A stretch of 64,000 nt of DNA, taken from Vannielia litorea (GTDB lineage: Bacteria > Pseudomonadota > Alphaproteobacteria > Rhodobacterales > Rhodobacteraceae). The stretch's first letter is position 1; each line of letters opens with the position of its first letter. Positions 27,768-37,078 of the stretch are shown one piece after another. The notes below the pieces were generated by a model that worked only from the letters and a program-made list of their open reading frames with translations, was not told where the DNA came from and searched no databases. Made by a program: the position numbers and the translations under genes. Where the stretch lies: positions 1,674,001 to 1,738,000 of the forward strand of contig NZ_FSRL01000001.1 of NCBI RefSeq assembly GCF_900142295.1. The letters are read 5' to 3'.

Positions 27768-28796
27768 TCACGGGAACAACGGGGCCATCATCAGCCCCTC
27801 GGTCTCCTCCAGCCCCAGCATCAGGTTGGCGTTCTGCACCGCCTGCCCGCTGGACCCTTTGGTCAGGTTGTCGAGCGCGGCAAACACGGTCGCCCGGCCC
27901 TTGGCCCGCTCGGCCGCCACGCCCAGATGCACCATGTTCGAGCCGCGGATCGAGCGGGTCGAGGGCACCTGGCCCATGGGTAGCACATGCAGGAACGGCT
28001 CGTCTTGATATGCCTCAACCAGTGCCGCGTGCAGCGCCGCCGCATCGCCCTGCACATAAGCCGCCGAGAGGATGCCCCGGTTGGCCGGCAGCAGCGTCGG
28101 CGTGAACTGCACTCGCACCTCGCGGCCCGCGGCCAGGCTGAACTCCTGGTCGAACTCGCCCAGGTGCCGGTGCTTGCCGCCCGCCGCATAGGGCATCCAG
28201 CCTTCGCTCAGCTCGGCGTGAAGCAGGTTCTCCTTCAGGCTCCGCCCGGCGCCCGAAACCCCCACCTTCATGTCGAGGATCACCGAGTCGGGGTCGATCA
28301 GCCCGGCCCGGAACAGCGGCACCAGCGAAAACAGCCCCGTCGCCGCGTTGCAGCCGGTGCCCGCCACAAAGCGCGCCCCCCGGATCTCCTCGCGGTAAAA
28401 CTCGGTGAGGCCATAAACAGCCTCCTTCTGCAGCTCCACCGCCTGGTGCGGCTGGCCGTACCATTTTTCATAGGCGGCCGGGTCGCGCAGCCGGAAGTCG
28501 GCGGAGAGGTCCACCACCTTCAGATCGGCCGGCAGACCGGGGATAACCTGCTGCGAGGTCACGTGCGGCAGGGCGCAGAAGCACAGGTCGATGGCGGAAA
28601 AGTCGATCTCGTCGATCGTCACCAGCGTCGGCAGGTCGAGATGCGCCAGGTGCGGGAACACGTCGCGCATCGCCATCCCCGCCTTGCGGTCGGCAGCCAG
28701 CGCCGCAACCTCCATGCCGGGGTGGGAGGCGATGATCCTCACGAGTTCGGCGCCGGTATAGCCGGACGCGCCGAGAATGGCGATTTTTGCGGTCAT
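27768..28796 (-). CDS. argC: N-acetyl-gamma-glutamyl-phosphate reductase
   Basis: The protein has 342 residues. The NADP-binding [12 protein letters not shown] is at the N-terminus, and the catalytic Cys lies in [11 protein letters not shown]. The catalytic His is likely in the GKHRHLGE segment. It catalyses the third step of arginine synthesis. It is cotranscribed with ccmE (9-base gap) and 63 bases downstream of murI. Confidence 0.97.
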   Translation of the reverse strand: MTAKIAILGASGYTGAELVRIIASHPGMEVAALAADRKAGMAMRDVFPHLAHLDLPTLVTIDEIDFSAIDLCFCALPHVTSQQVIPGLPADLKVVDLSADFRLRDPAAYEKWYGQPHQAVELQKEAVYGLTEFYREEIRGARFVAGTGCNAATGLFSLVPLFRAGLIDPDSVILDMKVGVSGAGRSLKENLLHAELSEGWMPYAAGGKHRHLGEFDQEFSLAAGREVRVQFTPTLLPANRGILSAAYVQGDAAALHAALVEAYQDEPFLHVLPMGQVPSTRSIRGSNMVHLGVAAERAKGRATVFAALDNLTKGSSGQAVQNANLMLGLEETEGLMMAPLFP

Positions 28797-28859
28797 GCGT
28801 CTATCCTTGGTCTTGCGTTGTGTAAGCTGAAGTCAGGCGGGCTGAAATTCAACTTCTGG

Positions 28860-29672
28860 TCAGGCCGAGATGAACTCGACCTTTCGTCGCAGAAACCGGG
28901 TCGCCTGGTCGGTGACCTTGCGCGGGTCCCCGGTGGTGAGAAACCTGGTCTCGGTGCCTTCCCCGCGCTTGTCGGGGTGGCGGCCGAGGTAATCGGCCAG
29001 CGACTCGGCCACGATGCTGGCCTGCGAATACACGCTCACCTCGGGCCCCAGCGCCTCCTGGAAGGCCGCCTCCATGATCGGATAATGGGTGCAGCCAAGG
29101 ATCGCCGCCTCCGGCTGCGGCATCTTGCGCTTCAGCGCGTCCACATGGCTGCGCACCAGCGCCTCGGCCAGGATCATGTCACCATCCTCGATGGCATCCA
29201 CCACGCCGCCGCAGGCCTGCGCCTCGACATCCACGCCAATGGCCCGAAACGCCAGCTCGCGCTGAAACGCCCGCGAGGCCACCGTGGCCGGGGTGGCAAA
29301 GAGCGCCACATGCTTCACCGCCACCTCGCGCGGGGGCGAGTTGTCGCCCCACTGCCGCTCGGTCAGCGCCTCGATCAGCGGCACGAAAACGCCCAGCACC
29401 CGCTTGCCCTGAGGCACGCCCGCCTCCTGCATCCGCCGCAAGGCCGCGGCGCTCGCGGTGTTGCAGGCCAGCACGACAAGGTCGCAGCCCTCGTTCCACA
29501 GCCGCTCCACGGCGGCGCGGGTCAGCTCGTGGATGTTGTCGGCGGTGCGCACCCCATAGGGGCTGTGGGCGTGGTCGCCATAGTAGACGAACGCCTGCTC
29601 GGGCAGCCGCTTCTGCACCGCGTCCAGCACCGTGAGGCCACCGATGCCACTGTCGAAAACGCCAACCGCCAT
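28860..29672 (-). CDS. murI: Glutamate racemase
   Basis: The protein has 270 residues. It makes D-glutamate for peptidoglycan. [10 protein letters not shown] at the N-terminus and two catalytic Cys (VLACNTASA and LGCTHYP) are present. It starts six bases after the acyltransferase stop, so the two are translationally close. Confidence 0.97.
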   Translation of the reverse strand: MAVGVFDSGIGGLTVLDAVQKRLPEQAFVYYGDHAHSPYGVRTADNIHELTRAAVERLWNEGCDLVVLACNTASAAALRRMQEAGVPQGKRVLGVFVPLIEALTERQWGDNSPPREVAVKHVALFATPATVASRAFQRELAFRAIGVDVEAQACGGVVDAIEDGDMILAEALVRSHVDALKRKMPQPEAAILGCTHYPIMEAAFQEALGPEVSVYSQASIVAESLADYLGRHPDKRGEGTETRFLTTGDPRKVTDQATRFLRRKVEFISA

Positions 29673-29678
29673 GTGGGC

Positions 29679-30557
29679 TTACGCCTTGTGATGTTCTTCG
29701 AATTCCTTGCCGTATTCGCGGGCGCGAACCGGCTTGCCCGAGAGGCTATACGTCGCCTCGCGCAGGAAATCCATCAGAGCTTTCGGATCGCCGGCCCGCG
29801 CGGCGATCTCATGCTGCGGGATGGGCGCGCCCACGGCAATCTCCACCGGCTCGTCCACCCGCGCGCGGAACTCCTTGATCAGCAGCGCGATGCGCAGGGT
29901 CGAGTGGATGTGGCTGGCCATCTGGAACAGGCGCGAATTGGCCCCCTCGAAGAACACCGGCACCACCGTGGCGCCCGACTTGGCGATCATCTTGGCGGTG
30001 AACCGCCGCCAGCCCGGATCGAGCGGCCGCGAGAGCAGCCGGGCCGAGGTGCTGACCGTCCCGCCCGGAAACACCCCGATCGCCCCGCCCTGCCCGAGAT
30101 AGGCCAGCGCTTCGCGCCGGGTGCGCAGGTTGATCTCTTGCGCCTCGCGGGTGCCGTCGAAGTCGATCGGCAGGATCACCTTGTTCAGCTCCTCCGAGCG
30201 CTTGAAGACCTGATGCGCGAGGATGCGAAAATCGCCCCGCGTCTGGCTCAGGATGTGCCCCATCATCAGCCCGTCGAGGATGCCGTAGGGATGGTTGGCC
30301 ACCAGCACCAGCGGGCCCGTCCGGGGGATGGTGTCGAGGCTGCCGCGGGTGACGTTCAGGCTCAGCCCGTAGCGCCGCACGATCACCTCCCAGAAGTCCG
30401 CGCCGCCCGCCACGTCATGCTCGTAGCCATTCGCCCGCCGGATCAGCCCGAGCCGCCCGGTGGCGTTCTCGAGGATCTTCACGAAGGCGCGCCCCGGCTT
30501 GGAGCGCACCGAATTGGCGTAGGTGATGTCACGGGCGACCTGGTGCCGCTGGGCCAT
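29679..30557 (-). CDS. Lysophospholipid acyltransferase family protein (PlsC-like)
   Basis: The protein has 292 residues from ATG 30557, with AAGGGAGAG upstream. Residues around 95 carry NHPYGILDG, a variant of the acyltransferase HxxxxD box with one extra residue, and FPGGTVS supplies the glycerol-phosphate-binding motif. VFFEGANSRLFQ is a further conserved block. It should acylate a lysolipid at the membrane. It could serve ornithine lipids or lyso-phosphatidate; the substrate is not decided by sequence. Confidence 0.88.
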   Translation of the reverse strand: MAQRHQVARDITYANSVRSKPGRAFVKILENATGRLGLIRRANGYEHDVAGGADFWEVIVRRYGLSLNVTRGSLDTIPRTGPLVLVANHPYGILDGLMMGHILSQTRGDFRILAHQVFKRSEELNKVILPIDFDGTREAQEINLRTRREALAYLGQGGAIGVFPGGTVSTSARLLSRPLDPGWRRFTAKMIAKSGATVVPVFFEGANSRLFQMASHIHSTLRIALLIKEFRARVDEPVEIAVGAPIPQHEIAARAGDPKALMDFLREATYSLSGKPVRAREYGKEFEEHHKA

Positions 30558-30667
30558 GGGCCTCTCCCTTGTTCTCATGCCGCAAAATACGGCCCGAGAG
30601 CCGATCTGGAAAGGCTCTATGACGATTTCGTAACCGGAGCGTGACAGCGGTTGGGGCGGTTGTGCAA

Positions 30668-30689
30668 CGGGGGGCCCTCACGCCCCCCG
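30668..30689 (-). terminator. Hairpin after the indolepyruvate oxidoreductase gene
   Basis: CGGGGGGC (30668-30675) and GCCCCCCG (30682-30689) form an 8-bp stem with a 6-base loop, about 40 bases past the stop. There is no T-run. Confidence 0.5.
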
Positions 30690-30729
30690 GCAACACACTC
30701 AGGATGCTTCCGGCTAGAGCGCAGGCAGC

Positions 30730-33700
30730 CTATTCGGCGGCCTGCCGCAGCCCCTCCTCCGGGTTCCGGAAGGCGGCGAGCAGTTCTGCGCGCCGCTTTG
30801 CAGCCGTCTCCGCATTGGCCAGCTTGACCGGGCCGAAGCCCCGGATGGTGAGCGGCAGCTCGGCCAGCGCGAGGGCGGCGGCGCGGTTCTCCGGGCGCAG
30901 CCCCGTCAGCACCTCGCCCATGTCGGCCTCGTACTGCGCGATCAGAGCCCGCTCCAGCTTGCGCTCGTGGCCATGGCGGAACGGATCGAGGAGCGTGCCT
31001 CGCAGCCCCTTCATCCCCGCCAGCAGCTTCAGCCCGCGCCGCATCCACGGCCCGAACTGGCGCTTCTTCGGGCGGCCGCCCGGCCCCTTGGTGCCAAAGA
31101 TCGGCGGGGCGAGGTGGTAGCTGAACCGCATGTCGCCCTCGAAGACCTCCGCCGCCTTGGCCTCGGTGTCGAGCAGCAGCCGCGCGGTCTCGTACTCGTC
31201 CTTGTAGGCCAGCAGCTTGTGGTAGCCCTGCGCCAGCGCCAGCTTCATCTCGTCATCCGGCGCGCGGTCCACCAGCGCGCGGTAGCGCCGCGCCGTCTCG
31301 GCGTCGCCCCAGGCCTCGAGATGCGCTTCGCGGAAGGCGATGCGCTCGGCCAGCGTCTTCTCGGCAGGCGCCTCGGGTGCGAGCATCGCGCCCGCCGCCT
31401 CCGGCTCCGCCACGGCCCAGCGACCGATCTCGAAGGCCCGTCTGTTGCCCTGCACCGCCTGCCCGTTCAGCTCGATCGCCCGCATCAGCGCCTCATGGGT
31501 CACCGGCACCAGCCCGGCCTGCCAGGCCGCGCCGAGGATCATCATGTTGGAATAGATGCTGTCGCCCAGCAAAACGCGCGAAAGCGCCTGCGCATCAAAG
31601 AGTTGCAGCCCGTCCTTCAACCTGGCCTGAAGCGCGAGCACCATCCTGTCATGCGGCAGCTTGAAGTTGATGTCGCGGGTGAAATGCCCGGTGATGATAT
31701 CGGCCGCGTTCACCACTGCGCCGGTCTGGCCCACTCGCATCAGGCCCAGCGTCTTGGCCCCCGCCGTGGTCACCAGGTCGCCGCCGATCACCGCGTTGGC
31801 CTCGCCGGTGCTGACCCGGATCGCGTTGATCGCCTCGGGCGTCTCGGCGATGCGCATGTGGATATGCACCGCACCGCCCTTCTGCGCAAGCCCGGCCATC
31901 TCGATCATCCCCACGCCCTTGCCGTCGACATGGGCCGCCATCGCCAGCACCGCGCCCACGGTAACGACCCCGGTGCCGCCGACGCCGGTGATGACGATGT
32001 TATGGGTGCCCTCGATCGCGGGCAGCACCGGCTCCGGCAGGTCGGGCAGATCCACCGCCTTCTCCGGCGCCTTCTTCACCTTGGCGCCTTCGATCGTCAC
32101 GAAACTGGGGCAGAAGCCGTTCAGGCAGGAGAAATCCTTGTTGCAGGCGCTCTGGTCGATCTCGCGCTTGCGGCCCAGCTCGGTCTCCTTCGGCAGGATC
32201 GCCACGCAGTTGCTCTGCACCCCGCAATCGCCGCAGCCCTCGCAGACATCGGTGTTGATGAACACCCGCCGGTCGATATCCGGGAAGGTGCCGCGCTTGC
32301 GCCGCCGCCGCTTCTCCGCGGCGCAGGTCTGCACGTAAATGATGGCCGACACGCCCTTGATCTTGCTGAACTTTTCCTGAACATCTTCCAGCTCGGCGCG
32401 CTCGTGCCGGCTCACCTCCTTCGGGAAGGCCGCAAAATCCACGTCTTCCTTCTCGTCGTAGACCAGCGCCACCTCCTTCACCCCCATCGCCAGCACCTCG
32501 CGGGCGATCTGCTGGGGCGAAAGGTCACCCTCGTTGGGTTGGCCGCCGGTCATGGCCACCGCGTCGTTGAACAGGATCTTGAAGGTGATGTTGGTGCCCG
32601 CCGCCAGCGCCGCCCTGATGGCCAGCGTTCCGGAGTGGTTGTAGGTGCCGTCGCCCAGGTTCTGAAACAGGTGTTCGCGCTTGGAAAACGGCGCCTCGCC
32701 GACCCAGTTCACACCCTCCGCCCCCATCTGGGTAAAGCGGTCGGTCGAGCGGTCCATCCAGCGCGCCATGAAATGGCAGCCGATGCCCGCCCCCGCCTCG
32801 CTGCCATCGGGCAGCCTGGTGGAGGTGTTATGCGGGCACCCGGCGCAGAAATAGGGCAGCCGCGCCGCGATATCGGGCGCGTTGTCGGCCATCCGCGCGC
32901 TCTCGATCCGCGCCATCCCGGCCTTGATCCGGTCGGTCCCGCAATCCTCCTCGATGAGAATCTGCCCCAGTTCCAGCGCGATCTGGTTGGGATCGAGCGC
33001 AAAGTGGTTGGGAAACAGCACCTCGCCGTTCTTCATCCCGCCATAGACCCGCCGGCCCCGGCGGTCGTCGAAGATCGCTTCCTTGACCTGCACCTCGATC
33101 AGCTTGCGCTTCTCTTCCACGACCACGATCACCTCGAGCCCCTCGGCCCAGTCGTGAAAGCCCTTCATGTCGAGCGGCCAGACCTGGCCCACCTTGTAGG
33201 TGGTCACCCCCAAGCGCTCGGCCTCCTCGCCGTCGATGCCCAGAAGCTCGAGCGCATGGCAGAGGTCGAGCCAGTTCTTGCCCGCCGCCACGAACCCGAT
33301 CCTGGCCCCCGGCTTGCCGTGCATCCGGTGGTCGATCCGGTTTGCGTTGGCAAAGGCCTCCGCCGCAAAGCGCTTGTGCGCCAACAGGCGCTCCTCCTGC
33401 GCGATCCAGTGATCGCCCAGCCGGATGTTCAGCCCGCCCTCGGGCAGCTTGAAGTCGGGCGCAACAAAGCTCAGCCGGTCGGGGTTGCCATCCACCACCG
33501 AGGTCGCCTCCACCGTGTCCTTCATCACCTTCAGCCCGACCCAGACACCGGCATAGCGGCTCAACGCCCAGCCATAGATGCCGTAATCGAGAATTTCCTG
33601 AACGCCCGCCGGGCTGAGCACCGGCATATGCACGTCCACCAGCGCCCAGTCGGACTGGTGGCAGGTGGTCGAGCTCTCGCCGGTGTGGTCATCGCCCATC

Positions 33701-34128
33701 GCCATCAGCACGCCGCCGTGCGGGCTGGTGCCGGCCATGTTGGCGTGGCGCATCGCGTCGCCGGTGCGGTCCACCCCCGGCCCCTTGCCGTACCAGAGCC
33801 CGAAGACCCCGTCGAACTTGCCCTCGCCGCGCAACTCCGCCGCCTGGCTGCCCCAGAGCGCGGTGGCCGCGAGGTCTTCGTTCAGCCCCGGCTCGAAGCG
33901 CACGTCATGGGCGGCCAGCACCTTGCCGGCCCTGGTCATCCATTGATCCACCCCGCCCAGCGGCGAGCCGCGATAGCCGGTGCAATAGCCTGCGGTGTTC
34001 AGCCCCGCCGCCCTGTCGCGGGCCTTCTGCATCAGCATCAGCCGCACCAGCGCCTGCGTGCCGTTCAGCAGAACGGGGGTTTTCTCGAGGTCGAAACGGT
34101 CGGTGAGACTTACGTCCTGCCTGGTCAT
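30730..34128 (-). CDS. Indolepyruvate ferredoxin oxidoreductase, fused large form
   Basis: The protein has 1132 residues and combines in one chain the alpha (TPP) and beta/gamma parts that are separate in archaeal IorAB. The N-terminal part has TGYRGSPLGGVD and the TPP/pyruvate-oxidoreductase region. A ferredoxin-like cluster, CEGCGDCGVQSNC, lies near residue 630. The gamma-type domain begins at TGVGGTGVVTVGAVLAMAA. It should oxidatively decarboxylate aryl-pyruvates to acyl-CoAs, passing electrons to ferredoxin. The LysR gene on the opposite strand and the operator between them suggest inducible control. Confidence 0.95.
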   Translation of the reverse strand: MTRQDVSLTDRFDLEKTPVLLNGTQALVRLMLMQKARDRAAGLNTAGYCTGYRGSPLGGVDQWMTRAGKVLAAHDVRFEPGLNEDLAATALWGSQAAELRGEGKFDGVFGLWYGKGPGVDRTGDAMRHANMAGTSPHGGVLMAMGDDHTGESSTTCHQSDWALVDVHMPVLSPAGVQEILDYGIYGWALSRYAGVWVGLKVMKDTVEATSVVDGNPDRLSFVAPDFKLPEGGLNIRLGDHWIAQEERLLAHKRFAAEAFANANRIDHRMHGKPGARIGFVAAGKNWLDLCHALELLGIDGEEAERLGVTTYKVGQVWPLDMKGFHDWAEGLEVIVVVEEKRKLIEVQVKEAIFDDRRGRRVYGGMKNGEVLFPNHFALDPNQIALELGQILIEEDCGTDRIKAGMARIESARMADNAPDIAARLPYFCAGCPHNTSTRLPDGSEAGAGIGCHFMARWMDRSTDRFTQMGAEGVNWVGEAPFSKREHLFQNLGDGTYNHSGTLAIRAALAAGTNITFKILFNDAVAMTGGQPNEGDLSPQQIAREVLAMGVKEVALVYDEKEDVDFAAFPKEVSRHERAELEDVQEKFSKIKGVSAIIYVQTCAAEKRRRRKRGTFPDIDRRVFINTDVCEGCGDCGVQSNCVAILPKETELGRKREIDQSACNKDFSCLNGFCPSFVTIEGAKVKKAPEKAVDLPDLPEPVLPAIEGTHNIVITGVGGTGVVTVGAVLAMAAHVDGKGVGMIEMAGLAQKGGAVHIHMRIAETPEAINAIRVSTGEANAVIGGDLVTTAGAKTLGLMRVGQTGAVVNAADIITGHFTRDINFKLPHDRMVLALQARLKDGLQLFDAQALSRVLLGDSIYSNMMILGAAWQAGLVPVTHEALMRAIELNGQAVQGNRRAFEIGRWAVAEPEAAGAMLAPEAPAEKTLAERIAFREAHLEAWGDAETARRYRALVDRAPDDEMKLALAQGYHKLLAYKDEYETARLLLDTEAKAAEVFEGDMRFSYHLAPPIFGTKGPGGRPKKRQFGPWMRRGLKLLAGMKGLRGTLLDPFRHGHERKLERALIAQYEADMGEVLTGLRPENRAAALALAELPLTIRGFGPVKLANAETAAKRRAELLAAFRNPEEGLRQAAE

Positions 34129-34165
34129 TACGCGCTTCCTCCCAGTCGCGAGTATATCATGAACT

Positions 34166-34186
34166 TAGGTCATAATTTCTGACCTA
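34166..34186. promoter_or_regulatory. LysR-type operator between the IOR gene and lysR
   Basis: TAGGTCA (34166-34172) and TGACCTA (34180-34186) form a perfect 7-bp inverted repeat with a 7-base spacer. The inner part fits the LysR rule T-N11-A (T34170 to A34182). It overlaps the likely IOR promoter region on the minus strand (TATACT near 34152-34157), so binding here could control both genes. Confidence 0.7.
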
Positions 34187-34286
34187 CAAACAGAATTGTG
34201 CGGTGGTTAACCATTTGCGCCTAGGGTCCCGACGTGCATAAGGATGCTGCGCCGCAAGCGCTTCGGATTTTGATGATTGGTTCAGG

Positions 34287-35192
34287 ATGGATTGGGACAA
34301 GCTCAGAATATTTCACGCCGTGGCGGATGCCGGCTCGCTCACCCATGCGGGTGAGACGCTCGGCCTGTCGCAATCGGCGGTCTCGCGGCAGATTCGGTCG
34401 CTGGAAGAGAGCCTCAATGCCACCCTTTTCCATCGTCACGCACGGGGGCTGATTCTCACCGAGCAGGGCGAGCTGCTGTTCGACGCCACCCAGGTGATGA
34501 ACCGCCGGCTCGATACCGCCGCCGCCCGCATCCGCGACAGCGAGGAGGAGGTCTTCGGCGAGCTGCGGGTCACCGCCACCACCGGCTTCGGCACGCTCTG
34601 GCTCACCCCGCGCCTTCCGGCCCTTTACGAGCGCTACCCCGATCTTTCGATCGACCTCAACCTCGAGGAGCGGGTGCTCGACCTGCCGATGCGCGAGGCC
34701 GACGTGGCGATCCGGATGAAGGAGCCCTCCCAGGCCGATCTCATCCGCCGTCGCCTGATGGGCGTGCGGATGCGGCTCTACGCCTCCGAAACCTACGTTG
34801 CCAGCCATGGCGCACCCGCCACGCTCGATGACATGTCGGAGCACCGGCTCATCAGCCAGGCCGCCCATTCCACCCAGGTGCGCGCCGGGGCCGAGATGAT
34901 CGCCGCGCTGCTCACCCGCGACATCACCAAGCGACTCACCGTCAACAACTACTTCGGGGTGCTGCAAGCGGTCATCAACCACCTCGGCATCGGCGTGCTG
35001 CCCGACTACGTCGCGCTCGACACGCCGGGGCTGGTTCGGGTGCTTCCCGAGGAGGAGAGCTCCGAGGTGCCCGTGTTTCTCGCCTACCCCGAAGAATTAC
35101 GCCAATCCAAGAGGATAGCCGCCTTCAGGGACTTCGTGACCAGCGAGATCCAGGCACAACGCAAGGCTGTACGGGACGCCGCATTCGAATAG
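34287..35192 (+). CDS. LysR family transcriptional regulator
   Basis: The protein has 301 residues. An N-terminal winged HTH (DKLRIFHAVADAGSLTHAGETLGLSQSAVSRQI, read as a continuous domain of about 60 residues) is followed by the effector-binding periplasmic-binding-like fold. It is divergent from the indolepyruvate oxidoreductase gene, and its likely target is the 34166-34186 operator. The inducer is probably an aromatic 2-oxo acid or related metabolite; this is inferred from the neighbour. Confidence 0.92.
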   Translation: MDWDKLRIFHAVADAGSLTHAGETLGLSQSAVSRQIRSLEESLNATLFHRHARGLILTEQGELLFDATQVMNRRLDTAAARIRDSEEEVFGELRVTATTGFGTLWLTPRLPALYERYPDLSIDLNLEERVLDLPMREADVAIRMKEPSQADLIRRRLMGVRMRLYASETYVASHGAPATLDDMSEHRLISQAAHSTQVRAGAEMIAALLTRDITKRLTVNNYFGVLQAVINHLGIGVLPDYVALDTPGLVRVLPEEESSEVPVFLAYPEELRQSKRIAAFRDFVTSEIQAQRKAVRDAAFE

Positions 35193-35257
35193 CTTTGCCC
35201 TGTGTGCCATGCGCCACAGTCATGGCTGACATTCGCACGTGCGGCATATTAAGACTT

Positions 35258-35370
35258 GAATGAAAGCGTCGGCTGCCCATATGAGAGGACATTAGGCGCA
35301 CCGGCTCAGGCCAGCGCGTCTTTTACCTCCCTGTTGGACTTAGGCCGAGCTTGTCTCGGCCTCTTTTTTT
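35258..35370 (+). ncRNA. Candidate small RNA
   Basis: A stretch without a credible gene has a promoter-like CTGACA (35226-35231) and TATTAA (35247-35252), with the palindrome CGCACGTGCG (35234-35243) in its 15-bp spacer. It ends in a strong terminator at 35342-35370. Between them lies a likely single-stranded TTTTACCTCCCTG, complementary in part to Shine-Dalgarno sequences. Alphaproteobacterial CcsR/cuckoo RNAs carry a related CCUCC-type motif. The spacing of the promoter is poor, and a remnant of another gene's mRNA is possible. Confidence 0.45.
35342..35370 (+). terminator. Rho-independent terminator
   Basis: AGGCCGAG (35342-35349) and CTCGGCCT (35355-35362) form an 8-bp stem with a 5-base loop, followed by TCTTTTTTT. 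It is 150 bases from the lysR stop, so it more likely ends the candidate RNA than lysR, though read-through from lysR is possible. Confidence 0.85.
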
Positions 35371-35485
35371 GTCCAACCGTCTGGCATTGCAGCAGTTTCG
35401 GGGGCCCGGGCGGGCCGAATTTGCCGGAGCCTGCACCAGAAAATCCATCCTTGCAACCCCCCGGCACGGGGCCTGGCAACACTCC

Positions 35486-35502
35486 GTTTCCAAAACGGAA
35501 AC
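35486..35502. repeat. 17-bp palindrome GTTTCC-N5-GGAAAC, second copy
   Basis: Same arms and spacer length as 442-458, differing only in the 5-base spacer. It lies between the candidate RNA terminator and the end of the Gly-rich gene, so it is not at a promoter. The rest of 35371-35551 shows no gene. Confidence 0.4.
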
Positions 35503-35551
35503 AGGCGCCGCGACACCCCGTGCCGCAGCGCCGAAGCCTGCCTGGCCTGGG

Positions 35552-36178
35552 TCAGAGGTCGCGCAGGGAGCGCGTGAACCGCCGTTCGGTCAGCCGCAAT
35601 TGCACCTTCCGGTCGTCCAGCGAGCGCGGGTCGGTGGTCAGCTTCACCGTGCGCCCTTCGTGGCTCCCGAGTTCGCCCGACAGCCGCGCCACCACCTCGA
35701 CGCCCGCAGAGGAGTAGCTCACCGCCAGCACCCGGCCCAGCACCACGCCGTCGGACGACAGCAGCGCCGTGCCCTTGTAGGAGGCCAGCCGCTGGGCCAG
35801 CAGCAAGCGCTTGCGCTCCGCCTCCGCCTCGGTCATCGCGGCGGGCGCGGTCATCGCGCTGGCCGTCACCGCGCCGCCTGTGCCGGAGCTCTCCGGCGTC
35901 GCACCGTGCCCGCCCCCGATGGCCACGTCCACCTCGGCACTTCCGCCCGAGCTCGAGCCGCCGACCGAAACGCCCGCGCTGACGCCACCGCCACCGCCCA
36001 CGCTCACCCCGGCATCCACACCGGACTTGCCTGCCCCCACCGAGGCGCTGACCCCGCCACCGCCACCCAGCGACACGCCGATCTCCAGCGCCTGCACCGG
36101 CTGCGGGGTTGCAAGGCAAAGGGCTGCGGCGACCATCGCCGTTGCGGCCTTCAGTCCATTCTTTGTCAAATAATCCAT
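35552..36178 (-). CDS. Secreted Gly-rich protein with PRC-barrel-like tail, copy 1
   Basis: The protein has 208 residues from ATG 36178, with AAAGG upstream. The signal peptide covers residues 1-29 (ending VQALE). A Gly/Ser/Val-rich repeat region (about 30-100) has units like GVSVGGGGGVSAGVSVGG, which suggest beta-roll or beta-helix turns. The C-terminal 75-80 residues contain GTALLSSDGVVLGRV and end RRFTRSLRDL, a small beta domain similar to PRC-barrels. The neighbour at 36422 has the same plan. It is probably exported; the function is unknown. Confidence 0.75.
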   Translation of the reverse strand: MDYLTKNGLKAATAMVAAALCLATPQPVQALEIGVSLGGGGGVSASVGAGKSGVDAGVSVGGGGGVSAGVSVGGSSSGGSAEVDVAIGGGHGATPESSGTGGAVTASAMTAPAAMTEAEAERKRLLLAQRLASYKGTALLSSDGVVLGRVLAVSYSSAGVEVVARLSGELGSHEGRTVKLTTDPRSLDDRKVQLRLTERRFTRSLRDL

Positions 36179-36360
36179 GGATCTACCTTTCGTCACCTTT
36201 ACCCCGCCCGAATCAACCTTGGGGTCACAAAGGGACGATTTTGTGTCGGCCTCGCAAGAAAGGATGAAACAGTCATTTGCATGTCCGCCGCATAGTTCCG
36301 CATCCGGCGACCAACATCGCGCAATGCGGCAGAACCGTGAAGCCGGCACCTCGCCAAACG

Positions 36361-36392
36361 AGAAAAGGGTGCGCCCTGCAGGACGCACCCTT
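36361..36392 (-). terminator. Terminator of Gly-rich copy 2
   Basis: On the minus strand, AAGGGTGCG pairs with CGCACCCTT around a 10-base loop and runs into TTTCT. It lies 30 bases after the stop of the 36422 gene, so the two Gly-rich genes are separate units. Confidence 0.8.
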
Positions 36393-36421
36393 CCCGAGCT
36401 GCCTCAACCTGGGGGGCGAAG

Positions 36422-37078
36422 TCAGCTGTTCTTGACGCTGCTCACGAAGCGGTTGCGCGACATCGAGAGCCAGACAACGCGGTCCTTCACGCTGCTCTTT
36501 CCGAGCGAGAGCACCACGTAGTCGGCCCGCACCTTCAGCGAGTCCGCCAGGGCCACACGGGCGCGGATCTTGCCGTTGGACATCGTCGCATGCACGACCT
36601 CGCCCACCAGCTGCCCGTCCGACGAGAGCACCACCGTGCCCACGAGGTCGCCCGCCATGAACCGCTTGGCCGGGATCGCAGAGCCGAAGGGCTCGGCGCG
36701 CGTGGTCGTCACACCCGGCGTACCCGGTGTGGTCGGCGTTCCCGCGCCCCCGCCCGAGCCGCCCCCCGAGCCGCCGCCCCCCACCGACACATCCACATCG
36801 GCCAGGTTGCTGCCGCCGCCCCCGACGCCCACGTTCACATCGGCCACGCTGCCGCCGCCGCCACCCACCGTGGCATCGGCGTTCACGCCCCCGGAGCCGC
36901 CCACCGAAACATCGGCACTGGCCACCGAGCCCCCGCCAACGCTCACCCCGGCGGAAATGCCGCCGACACTCACGCCCACGCCCAGGCCTCCGGCTTGCGC
37001 CGGCACAACCAGAGCGAAAGATGCGCCGACCACGGCCGCAGCCTTCATTGACTTGTTAAGTATCTGCACGCTAATCAT
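36422..37078 (-). CDS. Secreted Gly-rich protein with PRC-barrel-like tail, copy 2
   Basis: 218 residues from ATG 37078, which has AGGAG upstream; ATG 37048 is an alternative. The signal peptide ends near VPAQAG. The repeat region (about 33-110) has 10-13-residue units such as SADVSVGGSGGVNADATVGG, with regularly spaced Asp-Val. This is followed by a Gly-Ser run and a Thr/Pro linker. The C-terminal domain begins GTVVLSSDGQLVGEV and ends RNRFVSSVKNS. It clearly corresponds to copy 1 (LSSDG, then a basic RRF/RNRF tail). Duplication followed by divergence is the simplest origin. Confidence 0.75.
   Translation of the reverse strand: MISVQILNKSMKAAAVVGASFALVVPAQAGGLGVGVSVGGISAGVSVGGGSVASADVSVGGSGGVNADATVGGGGGSVADVNVGVGGGGSNLADVDVSVGGGGSGGGSGGGAGTPTTPGTPGVTTTRAEPFGSAIPAKRFMAGDLVGTVVLSSDGQLVGEVVHATMSNGKIRARVALADSLKVRADYVVLSLGKSSVKDRVVWLSMSRNRFVSSVKNS

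Noticed and set aside
30967..34182. Long plus-strand frame antisense to the indolepyruvate oxidoreductase
   Set aside because: Arg/His/Pro-rich shadow sequence without domains; the minus-strand protein has clear catalytic motifs.
35342..35370. Terminator assigned to lysR
   Set aside because: It is 150 bases after the stop and follows promoter-like elements, so a separate RNA is more likely; read-through is not excluded.
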